From: a bacterium
GTDB lineage: Bacteria > Auribacterota > Auribacteria > Auribacterales > Auribacteraceae
Length of the DNA: 64,000 bases
Direction of reading: 5' to 3'
Assembly (NCBI GenBank): GCA_024233545.1
Contig: JACKPL010000002.1
Location: 306,753-370,752, forward strand
Shown: piece after piece, positions 44,675 to 54,630 of the stretch
Layout of the letters: every line of letters starts with the position of its first letter
Position numbering within the stretch: the stretch's first letter is position 1
Notes under the pieces: model-generated
Seen by the model: only the letters and a program-made list of their open reading frames with translations
What the model was told of the DNA's origin: nothing
Databases searched by the model: none
Position numbers and translations under genes: made by a program

Positions 44675-46032
44675 TTGATCGGATAAAAACAGTTATTGGC
44701 CATTTAAAGTTTCCCACATTTCAGGGAGGCATTCATCCTGAAGTCGACAAGGAATTGAATGGGCCCAAACCATCTCTTATTATGGAGCTCCCTCAGAAAG
44801 TCCGTATTCCCCTTGTCCAGCATATTGGGCGCCCTGCACGGTCGCTTGTCCAGCGTGGAGACATGGTAAAAACAGGGCAGGTTATCGGAGAAGCTACAGG
44901 ATTTGTCTCGTCACGCGTTCATGCATCAATATCCGGTAAAGTGAGCATGATAAAAAAAATGCCTGTTGCTCGTTTTAAACGAGGGATGTGCATCGAAATT
45001 ACCTCCGATGGAAAAGACGAAAAAATTTGGGAAAATATCCATCGGAATTGGAGAGAACTTTCAAGAGATGAAATCCGCGAATATGCTACTTCTGCAGGAA
45101 TAGTTGGAATGGGAGGAGCCGCGTTTCCGACCCATGTCAAGTTAACACTTCCGCCTGTTGCGCGAATAGACCACGTCATTATAAATGGTGTCGAGTGTGA
45201 GCCATATCTTGACTGTGACCGTTCAACGATGTGCCACCATACAAGAAAGGTCGTCGAGGGACTTCATATCATAATGAAAATGATGAGTGCTCGACAAGGT
45301 GTTGTTGGGATTGAACTCAATAAGCCCGATGCTATAGAAGCAATGAAAAATGAAATCGGCGCTGACCCTACTATCAAAGTTGAAGTAATGCCATTGTTTG
45401 AAAAATACCCTCAAGGCGGCGAAAAACAATTGATAAGTGCAGTGACCGGACGAGAAATCCCAGCGGGTGGATTGCCGCTCGATGTCGGATGTCTTGTGGT
45501 AAATGCAGGCACTGCATTGGCAATTTATGAAGCGGTTGTCGGCGGTAAACCGCTTATTTCCAGAAATGTCACCGTGGCAGGCAATTGTCTTAAAGAGTCG
45601 GTCAATGTTGAGGTTCGAATCGGTACTATGATCAGTGATATCGTTGATTGGCTTGGCGGGTTCTCGCGTGAACCGCAAACCGTCATTTTAGGCGGCCCTA
45701 TGATGGGGCAGTCTCAATTTTCTTATGATATTCCTATCATCAAAGGAACCTCAGGCGTTCTTTTTTTCGCCAAAGAAAAACAAAAACAGCTCGATATGAT
45801 GCCGTGTATACGGTGCGGCAAATGCGTTGATGTATGCCCGGTAGGGATAGACCCTGCGCAGATATGCCAAGCTGTGGAGTTCGGAAACTATGCGCTTGCC
45901 GAAAAACTTGGGCTAAGAACCTGTATTAAATGTGGATGCTGTTCGTATGTATGTCCGGCAAAGAGGGAACTCGTTCAGCTTATTGAAATGGGAGAACACT
46001 ATATAAAAAATAAAGATAAGAAAGGCCATTAA
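44671..46032 (+). CDS. rnfC: Rnf complex subunit RnfC (NADH-binding, 2x 4Fe-4S)
   Basis: 453 residues. RnfC oxidises NADH for the Na+/H+-coupled Rnf complex that exchanges electrons with ferredoxin. AGIVGMGGAAFPTHVKL and IINGVECEPYLDCDR are the NAD(H)/FMN-binding strings of the Complex1_51K-like fold; the C-terminus has two ferredoxin motifs, CIRCGKCVDVCPVG and CIKCGCCSYVCPAK. First rnf gene, coupled to the SH3 protein upstream and 1 base before rnfD. Gene order C-D-G-E-A-B is that of clostridial-type operons. Confidence 0.97.
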   Translation: MIDRIKTVIGHLKFPTFQGGIHPEVDKELNGPKPSLIMELPQKVRIPLVQHIGRPARSLVQRGDMVKTGQVIGEATGFVSSRVHASISGKVSMIKKMPVARFKRGMCIEITSDGKDEKIWENIHRNWRELSRDEIREYATSAGIVGMGGAAFPTHVKLTLPPVARIDHVIINGVECEPYLDCDRSTMCHHTRKVVEGLHIIMKMMSARQGVVGIELNKPDAIEAMKNEIGADPTIKVEVMPLFEKYPQGGEKQLISAVTGREIPAGGLPLDVGCLVVNAGTALAIYEAVVGGKPLISRNVTVAGNCLKESVNVEVRIGTMISDIVDWLGGFSREPQTVILGGPMMGQSQFSYDIPIIKGTSGVLFFAKEKQKQLDMMPCIRCGKCVDVCPVGIDPAQICQAVEFGNYALAEKLGLRTCIKCGCCSYVCPAKRELVQLIEMGEHYIKNKDKKGH

Positions 46033-46033
46033 A

Positions 46034-46999
46034 GTGGAAGAAACATTTCTTATTGCATCTCCATCACCGCATTTGCGCAGTAAAGAAACGATTGCCAGAA
46101 TAATGTGGCGTGTTACTTTATCGCTTATTCCCGTTATCATGTACAGCGCATATCATTTTGGCGTTAAAGTCCTTGTTCCGATAGTTTTTGCAATGGCGTC
46201 CGCCATGGCTCTTGAGGTTGTTTGTCTTGCCGCACGACGAAAAAAAATTGCTATAGTATTCGACGGCAGTGCGGCTCTTACCGGATTGTTGCTGGCGTTT
46301 AACGTGCCGCCTGAAATTGATTTATGGATTTTATTTATCGGAGTAGCCGTAGCTGTTTGTATCGCAAAACACCTGTTTGGAGGAATTGGATATAACCTTT
46401 TCAACCCTGCATTTATCGGCAGGGCATTTTTATTGGCGGCATGGCCTGCTGAAATGACACATTGGACGCTCAACGGAGTGAGTACAGCTACGCCTCTGGG
46501 TATTTTAAAAGAACACGGATATTCTGCTGTCGTTGAGGCTTTCGGGAGCAAAACTGCTATGTACTGGCATATGTTTATCGGCGATATTCCGGGGTGTATT
46601 GGAGAAACATCAGCGTTGCTTATAATCGTTGCGGGAGGTCTATTGTTTTATTGGAAGATCATCAACTGGCAGACTCCTGCCGCGTATCTGATGTCCATAC
46701 TACTTTTGAGTTGGATGTTTGGAGGAAATAGCGGGTTTATGAGTGGTGATCCGTTATTCTATGCATTATCCGGAGGATTATGCCTTGCTGTATTTGTAAT
46801 GGCGAATGACATGGTAACATCACCGTTAACACTGAAAGGTAAATTTGTCTTTGGGTTAGGATGCGGGGTGTTGACGTTTATTATCAGAAAATACAGTGCA
46901 TATCCTGAAGGCGTCTCATATGCAGTATTGCTTATGAACGCTTGTACTCCGCTGATTGATAAATATATTGTTAACCGAAGATACGGTACACAGAAAGCG
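46034..46999 (+). CDS. rnfD: Rnf complex subunit RnfD
   Basis: Membrane protein with about eight to ten hydrophobic segments (GTG start). RnfD binds FMN covalently through Thr; MVTSPLTLKGK near residue 255 holds the S/T-x-x-T string. GVAVAVCIAKHLFGGIGYNLFNPAFIGRAFL, core LFGGIGYNLFNPAFIGRAF, is conserved in RnfD/NqrB. It carries electrons and drives cation pumping with RnfE and RnfA. Ends before the rnfG start. Confidence 0.95.
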
Positions 47000-47024
47000 T
47001 AGGAATTTTAAGGCGGGCTTATAT

Positions 47025-47684
47025 ATGGCGGTCAAAAGAGCAAAAAAGAGAAAAAAACAACATCCCTTTGATTATTTAGGATTAGGCATATTGTTAGCAC
47101 TAATATGTATAATTTCGGCATCTGCTCTCTCTTTCACGTATTCAATGACATTAAAGCGTATTGAAGAGCAAAAAATAAAAAAATTGATGGAGTCGTTGCC
47201 GCAAGTATTGCCTCATGCTTCACATTTTTCTGGAGAAAACCATTTAAATGAACTACTATACTATGTTGGATATAATGAGCAGAAAACAGCAGGCTATGCT
47301 TTGTGCGGAAGTGTTCAAGGTTATCAGTCGGTTATTAAATTTATAGTTGGGGTCAATATCGACGGAATGATTACCGGTTTGCAAATTCTTGAACATGCCG
47401 AGACACCGGGATTAGGCGCTCGCATAACCGAATTAAAAAATGACCGGACTTTGAGAGGTGCTATAAGCGCAATAATCCGTAATCAGACAAGTCCGGAAAA
47501 TAAGTTGCCTGAACCATGGTTTACGGCGTTGTTTAAGCAGAAACATTATGATACATTGGCGCTCGGTGTCGAAGGAGAACATATTGCCGCTATAACAGGA
47601 GCGACCATTACAAGCAGTGCTGTTGTTGAAGGAGTAAAAAGCGACGTGAAGAAATTCTTTGAGGAAATACAAGTGAAACCATGA
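47025..47684 (+). CDS. rnfG: Rnf complex subunit RnfG (covalent FMN)
   Basis: 219 residues from the ATG at 47025, which follows a poorly conserved AAGGCGGG. One N-terminal membrane segment, then a periplasmic FMN-binding domain. ITGATITSS near the C-terminus is the S/TGAT motif whose second Thr is flavinylated; GLQILEHAETPGLGARI is the conserved surface facing the pump. A longer frame runs back to 46956 inside rnfD and is not needed. Overlaps rnfE start (ATGA). Confidence 0.94.
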   Translation: MAVKRAKKRKKQHPFDYLGLGILLALICIISASALSFTYSMTLKRIEEQKIKKLMESLPQVLPHASHFSGENHLNELLYYVGYNEQKTAGYALCGSVQGYQSVIKFIVGVNIDGMITGLQILEHAETPGLGARITELKNDRTLRGAISAIIRNQTSPENKLPEPWFTALFKQKHYDTLALGVEGEHIAAITGATITSSAVVEGVKSDVKKFFEEIQVKP

Positions 47685-48328
47685 AACTCGTTAAAGCAAC
47701 TTTGGGAGAAATATACCGAGGGCTTTTTAAAGAAAACCCTATTTTTATCCTGAATTTGGGGTTGTGTCCTGCTTTGGCAACGTCTACTTCATTGAAAAAC
47801 TCGCTGGGTATGGGCTTGTCTACCACTTCAGTATTATTGTTGTCTAACGTCTCTATTTCGTTATTGGTTGTCGTGTTTAAATTAGTTGGCGGGCAAGATG
47901 TAATGAAACGCATCGAAAAAATTCGTGTTCCTATTTACATTGTTATAATTGCATCGTTTGTTTCTATTGTAGACATGATTTTAAAAGGCTATTTCCCTGC
48001 ATTGGCAAAGGAATTAGGGTTGTTCATCGCTTTAATTGTCGTGAACTGCAATATATTGGGGCGTGCGGAAACATTTGCGAGCAAAAATACTCTTTTTGCT
48101 TCTTTAATGGATGCAATCGGAATAGGGCTTGGGTTTACCGGAGCTTTAATGTTGATAGGTTCAATTCGCGAAATTCTTGGTGCAGGGCAAATCATGGGGT
48201 TGCGTATATTCGGTGAGAATTTTAAACCGGCTATCATTTTTATTCTTGCGCCGGGCGCTTTTATTACTATCGGTTTACTTATGGGCTTTTTCCGTTTTCT
48301 TACACTCCGTCGTGAAAAAAGGGTTTAA
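47681..48328 (+). CDS. rnfE: Rnf complex subunit RnfE
   Basis: 215 residues, about six membrane segments. KENPIFILNLGLCPALATS and VVNCNILGRAETFASKN, cores PIFILNLGLCPALA and NCNILGRAE, contain the conserved cysteines that, with those of RnfA, bind a 2Fe-2S cluster inside the membrane. LIGSIREILGAG is another family string. Overlaps RnfG by 4 bases. Confidence 0.95.
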   Translation: MKLVKATLGEIYRGLFKENPIFILNLGLCPALATSTSLKNSLGMGLSTTSVLLLSNVSISLLVVVFKLVGGQDVMKRIEKIRVPIYIVIIASFVSIVDMILKGYFPALAKELGLFIALIVVNCNILGRAETFASKNTLFASLMDAIGIGLGFTGALMLIGSIREILGAGQIMGLRIFGENFKPAIIFILAPGAFITIGLLMGFFRFLTLRREKRV

Positions 48329-48332
48329 TCGA

Positions 48333-48929
48333 ATGGCAGAAATCCATGCAGTTTTGAAAATAGTCATTGCAGTTGTTCTCGTAAACAATTTTGTCTTTTT
48401 TCGGTTTCTCGGATTATGTCCGTATATCGGCGTTTCTAAAGACAGCACATCCGCGTTAGGAATGGGAATGGCAGTGATATTTGTTATGACTATGACTGCC
48501 GCAGTAACATGGATCATTTACAATTATGTGCTGGTGCCGTTTCATATAGAATATCTGCATTTGATTGCGTTTATCTTGACAATCGCTTCTCTTGTGCAGT
48601 TAGTGGAAATGATACTGCAAAAATCATCTCCGGCCCTCTATGATGCATTAGGAATATATTTACCCTTAATAACAACAAATTGTGTGGTATTGGGAGTGGC
48701 GATTCTTAATAAAGATACATTGTTCAGCGAAAAATTGAGCTTTATAAAATGTGTAGTGCAAGGCGGAGGAGCCGGTGTAGGATTTACGCTTGCCATGATA
48801 TTGATGGCGGGCATTCGAGAACGGCTCGATATAGCAGATGTCCCGAAATGTTTCAAAGGCGTTCCCATTGCGTTTATTGCCGCAGGATTACTTGCTATAG
48901 CTTTTCTCGGGTTCGCCGGAATATTATAA
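48333..48929 (+). CDS. rnfA: Rnf complex subunit RnfA
   Basis: 198 residues, inner-membrane subunit paralogous to RnfE. NNFVFFRFLGLCPYIGVS and TTNCVVLGVAILNKD, cores FLGLCPYIGVS and TNCVVLGVAIL, hold the two cysteines facing those of RnfE. About six membrane segments. Starts 4 bases after rnfE; earlier in-frame starts (48177) would lie inside rnfE. No Shine-Dalgarno is obvious, suggesting translational coupling. Confidence 0.95.
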   Translation: MAEIHAVLKIVIAVVLVNNFVFFRFLGLCPYIGVSKDSTSALGMGMAVIFVMTMTAAVTWIIYNYVLVPFHIEYLHLIAFILTIASLVQLVEMILQKSSPALYDALGIYLPLITTNCVVLGVAILNKDTLFSEKLSFIKCVVQGGGAGVGFTLAMILMAGIRERLDIADVPKCFKGVPIAFIAAGLLAIAFLGFAGIL

Positions 48930-48951
48930 GCAAAAGGAAACGGTACAGAAC

Positions 48952-49917
48952 GTGAGTAATTTTCTCATACTAGCATCTATTATAATTTTAGGAATTTTGG
49001 GGCTTCTGTTTGGTGTATGCCTCGCGTTTGCATCGCGGATATTCAGCGTTAAAAAAGACCCGCGGTTTGACGAAGTCTACAGCGCATTGCCTGAATATAA
49101 TTGCGGTGCGTGCGGGTATCCGGGTTGTAAACCTTATGCTGAAGCAATATTAAAAGGTGAAAAAACAACCCTGTGTAAACCGGGCGGAAAAGAAACCGCG
49201 GCGCGGCTTTCGGAAGTTATGGGCGTTAAAGATCAAGGGGATATTATTGAAGAAGTGGCATATGTTTTCTGCTCTGGCGGGCCCGGCGCAAAAAAAATCA
49301 CGAACTATACAGGGATACCTACATGTAACGCCGCGGCGCTTTTAGGAGGAGGCCCTCTAAAATGCGATTATGGCTGTATGATGTTTTACGACTGTTTAAA
49401 AGTATGTGATTACGATGCTATACGGATCCGAGAAGACGGGTTGCCTGAAGTGATCCCTGATAAATGTACGGCGTGTATGGCGTGTGTGGAAGCCTGTCCC
49501 AAAAATATTATAAAAATGGTTCCTAAAAAGCAAGAAACCGTATACGTTGCCTGCAATAATCCGGATTATGCTAAAGAAGTTATGGATGTCTGTTCAAATG
49601 GGTGTATCAGTTGTGAAAAATGTGTTCGCGCGTGTCCGGTAGGGGCAATTTCTATGGTAGACGGTTTAGCAGTTATTGATCAAAATAAATGCGAATTGTG
49701 CCTTGATTGCGTTCCTGTTTGTCCAACACATGTTATAAAACATCTTAAGGGTAAAGTTGTTGTCGATACAAATAAAGTGATCAAACCATCAAATGGAGGA
49801 GTTGCCGCCTCATCAGATTGTTCATCGGAGAAACCTGTTGTGAATAATGCGCTAAAAACAGGTTCTTCCGATACGTCAGCTTCCGGCGGTTGCGGTTCAT
49901 GTTCATGCCACAAATAA
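48952..49917 (+). CDS. rnfB: Rnf complex subunit RnfB (multi 4Fe-4S) with Cys-rich tail
   Basis: 321 residues. After one N-terminal membrane segment comes the Fe4S domain YNCGACGYPGC..., followed by three or more 4Fe-4S motifs: CTACMACVEACPK, CISCEKCVRACPV and CELCLDCVPVCPT. RnfB takes electrons to ferredoxin. The C-terminus has a Ser/Gly-rich linker and a short GGCGSCSCHK tail, which has two more CxxC-like pairs that I do not know from standard RnfB. GTG start. Its stop overlaps folD. Confidence 0.94.
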   Translation: MSNFLILASIIILGILGLLFGVCLAFASRIFSVKKDPRFDEVYSALPEYNCGACGYPGCKPYAEAILKGEKTTLCKPGGKETAARLSEVMGVKDQGDIIEEVAYVFCSGGPGAKKITNYTGIPTCNAAALLGGGPLKCDYGCMMFYDCLKVCDYDAIRIREDGLPEVIPDKCTACMACVEACPKNIIKMVPKKQETVYVACNNPDYAKEVMDVCSNGCISCEKCVRACPVGAISMVDGLAVIDQNKCELCLDCVPVCPTHVIKHLKGKVVVDTNKVIKPSNGGVAASSDCSSEKPVVNNALKTGSSDTSASGGCGSCSCHK

Positions 49918-50807
49918 TTTCAGGGAATGCTATCGCATCAAAAATATACGAGGAGCTCGAAGGAAGAATCGAGCGGATTAAAAAAGAAAAAGCGGGCACA
50001 CCCGGTTTGGCGGTTATTTTGATTGGCGATAACCCGGCGTCACGCGTTTACGTGAGTATGAAAACCAAAAAATGTAATCAGTTGGGGGTTTTATCTGAAG
50101 AATTTACTTTGCCAAAAGATGTTTCAGAAAAAAATGTTTTACAGTTGATAGCAGAATTAAATAATCGTAAGGATATAGACGGCATTCTCGTACAGCTTCC
50201 CTTGCCGGAACATCTCAATGAAAATAAAATTCTTACAGCTGTATGTCCTTCTAAAGATGTAGATGGTTTTCATCCTCTTAATGCGGGAAAGTTGTTGATT
50301 GGGCAACCGGCATTTATTCCATGTACACCGTTGGGTGTGTGGGTCATGCTTATTGAATCAGGATTTTCACCTGAAGGGAAACATGTTGTTATCGTCGGAA
50401 GAAGTACTATTGTCGGCAAACCTTTAATGAGTATTCTTTGTCAAAAAAAGAAATTTGCAAACGCCACGGTAACACTCTGCCATTCTCGCACTAATAATTT
50501 ACCCGAAATAGCGCGGAGTGCCGATATCCTCATCGCCGCTATCGGCAGACCCAAATTTATTACGCGCGATATGGTAAAACAGGATGCAGTCGTTATAGAT
50601 GTTGGTATTAATCGTGTCGATAATCCGTCATTGCCGCGTGGATATGAATTGGTCGGCGATGTAGATTATGATGACGTTTTGCCCGTAGTTTCCGCCATTA
50701 CCCCTGTTCCGGGTGGTGTGGGCCCCATGACAATTGCCATGCTTATGCGCAATACCGTCCAATCTTGCGAAGAGAAAGCAGGAATCATTTTGCACAATCT
50801 TTACTGA
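49905..50807 (+). CDS. folD: Bifunctional methylene-THF dehydrogenase/cyclohydrolase FolD
   Basis: 300 residues. FolD oxidises methylene-THF to formyl-THF in one-carbon metabolism. VYVSMKTKKCNQLG (the YxxxK catalytic core), DGILVQLPLP, KDVDGFHPLN, IVGRSTIVGKP (dinucleotide binding) and TPVPGGVGPMT are all present. The ATG at 49905 overlaps the rnfB stop; TTG at 49890 and ATG at 49899 are poorer because FolD usually begins just before the IISGNAIA string. Last gene of the rnf transcript; convergent with the PMT-family gene 8 bases on. Confidence 0.96.
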   Translation: MPQIISGNAIASKIYEELEGRIERIKKEKAGTPGLAVILIGDNPASRVYVSMKTKKCNQLGVLSEEFTLPKDVSEKNVLQLIAELNNRKDIDGILVQLPLPEHLNENKILTAVCPSKDVDGFHPLNAGKLLIGQPAFIPCTPLGVWVMLIESGFSPEGKHVVIVGRSTIVGKPLMSILCQKKKFANATVTLCHSRTNNLPEIARSADILIAAIGRPKFITRDMVKQDAVVIDVGINRVDNPSLPRGYELVGDVDYDDVLPVVSAITPVPGGVGPMTIAMLMRNTVQSCEEKAGIILHNLY

Positions 50808-50815
50808 TGAAAACG

Positions 50816-52585
50816 CTATTCAACTCCGCTTGTTAAACTTTTATATCCATCCTGCGAAGGGCTATATTTTGCCAGTACAAAATCATTGCGAAGGTATGGT
50901 TCTGTACGGAGAACAACCACTGCATTTTTTTCAATTTCGCTAGGCAGGCGATTCATTGTGTCAGGTGATGTAATGAAATAATATAGCTGTTTCTCTCTTG
51001 CGCATTCGATAAGCTCGTCGTTGGTTGTAATAGCCCGAATTTCAGGGTTGATGTAAAAAGCAATTGAATGATTCCATCCATTAAAGAATACTATTTGTTC
51101 GGGGCTTGCTATTTTTTTAATTTTCTCTGAAAAAGGCTCTAAATTACAATATTTGTCAAGAGCCGCTTCAATGTTAAGGTAATAAAAAAAATACATTGAA
51201 GAAAAACAAATGACATAGCTTACTAAAATTCTTTTTACGGTTGATTTACTGAGTAATAAAGAGATTGACAGAATAATATTTATAAGTAAAACCGCAAAAA
51301 TTGATAGTTTATTTTCATCAAAATAGTTAAATGAAGAATAAATCATTGTCATATCATTTTCATTAAAATACTTTTGAAAAAAAGGGCATGTGCATAGTGT
51401 AGGATAAATCTTAAAGTAATTAGCTATATAAGCACTAGGAAAACACACGAGAAAAATGCCCGTGAGCACATACATGACCCCTTTAATCCAGTTCAGTTTT
51501 TTTCCGAGGAATTTCTCATCTGTTAAACACTGCCCAAGCAGTAATGAAAAAGCAGGAAATACAGGTAAAATATAATCACTTCTTTTAAAAGAGGACAAAG
51601 AGAAGAACGTAAAAATAACTCCTATCACGAGAGTAAAAAAGAGGTGTACCGTTTTGCAATGTGCCGATGTATCGGATAGTGTTTCACGGGGATGTTTGCT
51701 TGTTAGATGCCAGCGGAGATAAATAGTAAGGAGCGGAATAAAAAATGCCCACGGCATAGTACCGGTTAAAAAATGAGGTATGTAAAACCATAACGGTTTT
51801 CGTTTTCCAAATGTTCCTTGGGCGCCTAAAAAACGTTCAAAGTTATGTTTTAAAATGAAATCTTCGAAAAACGATCCGTGAGTTATTTTTAAAACGAGCA
51901 GAATATACGGTATGAGAGTGAAAAGCAAAAAACAGATTGCTTCGGGGCGAAGAAATTTTTTTATGGCTCCGGTATCTTTTTTCAATAGTAAAAATATAGT
52001 GAGAATGATTACAGGAAGAATTATGCCGATAGGGCCCTTGCTGAGAAAAGACAACCCTGAAAAAAAGTAACCGGCATAAAGATGCCTCAATTTTCCGTTC
52101 AAGTAAAAAAGCAGTAATTCTCCTAGGCATATTGTCAAGCAAACCGTTAGAAGAATATCAATCCGCGAAGTTCTGCTCATATGTAAAAACTTAATGCACG
52201 TAACAAGAATAATTGCCGCAACAAAGCCGGTTTTCGGCGATAAAAGTTTTTGACCTAAATAGAATAGGTAAAACGCGCATATTAAACCGCAGAAAACTGA
52301 TGGAAGGCGCACAAAAAAGGGGGAGACTTCACCGCCGGCGATACATGAGAGATTGACAAGCCAATGATAGAGAATCGGCTTTTGAGTACTGCGCTGTCCT
52401 TCAATGGTCGGAACGATCCAATCAGCAAAAGTACCGTTCAACATGGTTTTTGCCGCAATTGCATTACGAGCCTCTTGCGAGCTCCAAAGCCCTTTTTCTC
52501 CTAAATTTATAAAAAAAAGTAAGTTCGCAAATACAATAACAATGACAAGATAATATAGTGAATTTCTGGTTTTTGATAAATTCAT
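50816..52585 (-). CDS. PMT/ArnT-family membrane glycosyltransferase
   Basis: 589 residues with about ten to twelve membrane segments. GLWSSQEARNAIAAKTMLNG (the acidic catalytic loop after helix 1), DWIVPTIEG and QKPILYHWLVNL match the PMT_2/GT39-ArnT family, which moves sugars from polyprenyl phosphates to lipids or proteins outside the inner membrane. The C-terminal ~170 residues are soluble. Last gene of the minus-strand run that begins with the PilZ protein; GGGGCGG precedes the start. Sugar and acceptor unknown. It ends 8 bases from folD. Confidence 0.85.
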   Translation of the reverse strand: MNLSKTRNSLYYLVIVIVFANLLFFINLGEKGLWSSQEARNAIAAKTMLNGTFADWIVPTIEGQRSTQKPILYHWLVNLSCIAGGEVSPFFVRLPSVFCGLICAFYLFYLGQKLLSPKTGFVAAIILVTCIKFLHMSRTSRIDILLTVCLTICLGELLLFYLNGKLRHLYAGYFFSGLSFLSKGPIGIILPVIILTIFLLLKKDTGAIKKFLRPEAICFLLFTLIPYILLVLKITHGSFFEDFILKHNFERFLGAQGTFGKRKPLWFYIPHFLTGTMPWAFFIPLLTIYLRWHLTSKHPRETLSDTSAHCKTVHLFFTLVIGVIFTFFSLSSFKRSDYILPVFPAFSLLLGQCLTDEKFLGKKLNWIKGVMYVLTGIFLVCFPSAYIANYFKIYPTLCTCPFFQKYFNENDMTMIYSSFNYFDENKLSIFAVLLINIILSISLLLSKSTVKRILVSYVICFSSMYFFYYLNIEAALDKYCNLEPFSEKIKKIASPEQIVFFNGWNHSIAFYINPEIRAITTNDELIECAREKQLYYFITSPDTMNRLPSEIEKNAVVVLRTEPYLRNDFVLAKYSPSQDGYKSLTSGVE

Positions 52586-52623
52586 CCGCCCCTCTTCTCA
52601 CGTGTTAGAAATTATTAAGAGTC

Positions 52624-54270
52624 TTATAATTCTTTCAGTTTTTTGTATGAACTAAAATTTTGTAATGGCTGGAATAACGAATCGTTATCTATTTTCTCAT
52701 ACGATATGTAGTTATTTTCAATGCATTCGGCAAGATGTTCGATAGACCGCTCAAATTGTCCGATAAGCGCATACGTCCTTGCAAGATTATACTGAGGCGG
52801 CATGTAATGGGGATTAAGAGTAATAGATTGTTTGAATGCTTCTATTGCCGCATCATAATTTCCTTGTTCCATATATATGTATCCAAGAAAATTATGTGTT
52901 TCCGGAAAAAGGGTTTGGTCAATTGATAGGGATTTTTCAAGATACCCGAGAGCAGTTTCAAAATCCGCATTATTAAAATAAATTACCCCCAACAAAAAGT
53001 ATGCTTCTTGCGATGAAGGAGAAACCGCAATGATTCCTTTAAGTTCCTCGATGGCTTCGTTGATTTTCTCCAGTTTGAGCAATGATTTGGCTTGTCCGAT
53101 ACGGGCTTTGATATTGCGTTCATTTTCAATTTCTGCTTCGAGGTAGATAGCGTATGCGTCATTGTAGTTTTGCTGAGCATAATAGCGGTCTGCGCGTGCC
53201 AAATATTCCAAATCAAATAAATGATCGTTTCCGAGCAGTTCGCGTTTATTGGCAGGCACAATGATCAGCATGCTGTTTTCTGCCGTGTGCCATGATTCCA
53301 TAAAAGCATCATACCGAATCTGAAATATATCGCTTGCATAAAGACAATTCTTTATGCGGTCATATCCGCAGATGGTTCTTAGGTGTACTACGGGTATGTG
53401 CGATTCATTATAAAATACCTGATTGACGATAATCGGAATGTCTTTATCAATCCATGAAACGATGTCATCAAACGATCCTTGCTGAACCGATACTTCAAAT
53501 CCGAGATTGCGGACAAAATCGATCATTTCAATTAAAAAACCACCGTCTGTTGTGTCCATGAGGTGCCGAGCCAGCTCTTTTGCTGATGTCGGTTCGCCCC
53601 AGTAAGCCAGAATCGCCGCGAGTGCAGAGGGCATGCAATTGTTTTGCTGAGGCACGATATGAGGGATACCTCCCAGAATCTTTTTTTGTCCTTGGTGTTT
53701 TGCCATGTTGTTACGAATATTATCTAAATAATAAGATGCCTCTTCGGAAAATTCCGAGTCGACGTTTTTCGCAAGGTTTTGGTAAAGAGGGATAGCATCG
53801 TAGTAACGGTTGAACTTACATAAGAGTTCGGCGGTACGAAAAACAGCGTAATCTTTTTCTGTTCCGGTAAAGTTTTGAATGAAAAACTGAAAATTGATGA
53901 GAGCGTCTTCAGATTTGAGCATTGCTTCTTGAGCAATGGCTAAACCCTGATAAGCAGGCAAATAACCGGGATCAATATCGATTGCTTCTTCAAAAGCGTT
54001 TTCCGCAAGCGCAAAATTCTGTTGTTTAAGATGTATTGTCCCAAGCATATTCCATATTTCTATATCATTTCGGTTCGCGAGAGCGACAGTAGTTAAGTGC
54101 CGGATTGCGTCATCATATCTGCCTTCTTTAAAAGCAAGTTTGCCTTCAAGGAGCGCTTCATAGTATGATTTCGAACCGGTTTCCACAGGCGAAGCCTGAG
54201 ATTGCTGGGCATAATTCTCTTCAACAAAAGAGCTGAAAATGAGAATAAACAATAGAAAAAAACGCGTCAT
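52624..54270 (-). CDS. Exported TPR protein with internal C39-like peptidase domain
   Basis: 548 residues. Signal peptide (FFLLFILIFSSFVEENYAQQ), then TPR helix pairs (about 30-165: FKEGRYDDAIRHL, LKQQNFALAENAFEEAIDID). A papain-like C39 domain occupies about 195-330: NNCMPSALAAILAYWGE with the Cys near residue 210, HIPVVHLRTICGYD with the His near 293, and ASDIFQ supplying an Asp. More TPRs follow (about 340-520). C39 domains cleave double-glycine leaders or other peptides; here no ABC transporter is fused. The order TPR-C39-TPR is unusual. Same strand and 25 bases after the sigma-54 activator. Confidence 0.82.
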   Translation of the reverse strand: MTRFFLLFILIFSSFVEENYAQQSQASPVETGSKSYYEALLEGKLAFKEGRYDDAIRHLTTVALANRNDIEIWNMLGTIHLKQQNFALAENAFEEAIDIDPGYLPAYQGLAIAQEAMLKSEDALINFQFFIQNFTGTEKDYAVFRTAELLCKFNRYYDAIPLYQNLAKNVDSEFSEEASYYLDNIRNNMAKHQGQKKILGGIPHIVPQQNNCMPSALAAILAYWGEPTSAKELARHLMDTTDGGFLIEMIDFVRNLGFEVSVQQGSFDDIVSWIDKDIPIIVNQVFYNESHIPVVHLRTICGYDRIKNCLYASDIFQIRYDAFMESWHTAENSMLIIVPANKRELLGNDHLFDLEYLARADRYYAQQNYNDAYAIYLEAEIENERNIKARIGQAKSLLKLEKINEAIEELKGIIAVSPSSQEAYFLLGVIYFNNADFETALGYLEKSLSIDQTLFPETHNFLGYIYMEQGNYDAAIEAFKQSITLNPHYMPPQYNLARTYALIGQFERSIEHLAECIENNYISYEKIDNDSLFQPLQNFSSYKKLKEL

Positions 54271-54294
54271 ATAACCAGTCTTAAAAGATAGTTG

Positions 54295-54630
54295 TTATTT
54301 TTCAATTTGTATTCCATAGTGTTTTATTTTTGCGTCGAGCGTAGGGCGTGAAATTTTCAAAATTTCTGCTGTTTTGCTCTTTTTCCAATTGTTTTCACGC
54401 AATATCCTCACAATATACTGTTCCTCCAGTTCATCGAGAGAGCCTTCTTTTGCTTTGTATGCAAAGGAACTGCGGATATTTTTTGTAAGGTTTTCTGGTA
54501 AATCTTCAAGAGTAATGTTTGTCCCTTCGCACATAACGAGAGAGGTTTTTATGACGTTTTTTAGTTCGCGAATATTCCCCGGCCACTCATAGTTTAACAA
54601 TATTTCAAGAGCATCCTTATCAATGCCGCT
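54295..54630 (-). CDS. Sigma-54 activator, C-terminal part with Fis-type HTH (after frameshift)
   Basis: Continuation of the activator in another frame, about 110 codons. It begins with GIDKDALEILLNYEWPGNIREL, core WPGNIREL, the end of the AAA+ domain, and ends with a Fis-type helix-turn-helix (NNWKKSKTAEILKISRPTLDAKI, core EILKISRPTLDAKI) that binds enhancer DNA. It has no credible start of its own. Adding one base near the A4 run (T4 on the plus strand at 54635-54638) rejoins it to the upstream part and gives a 500-residue protein. Confidence 0.85.
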   Translation of the reverse strand, partial: SGIDKDALEILLNYEWPGNIRELKNVIKTSLVMCEGTNITLEDLPENLTKNIRSSFAYKAKEGSLDELEEQYIVRILRENNWKKSKTAEILKISRPTLDAKIKHYGIQIEK

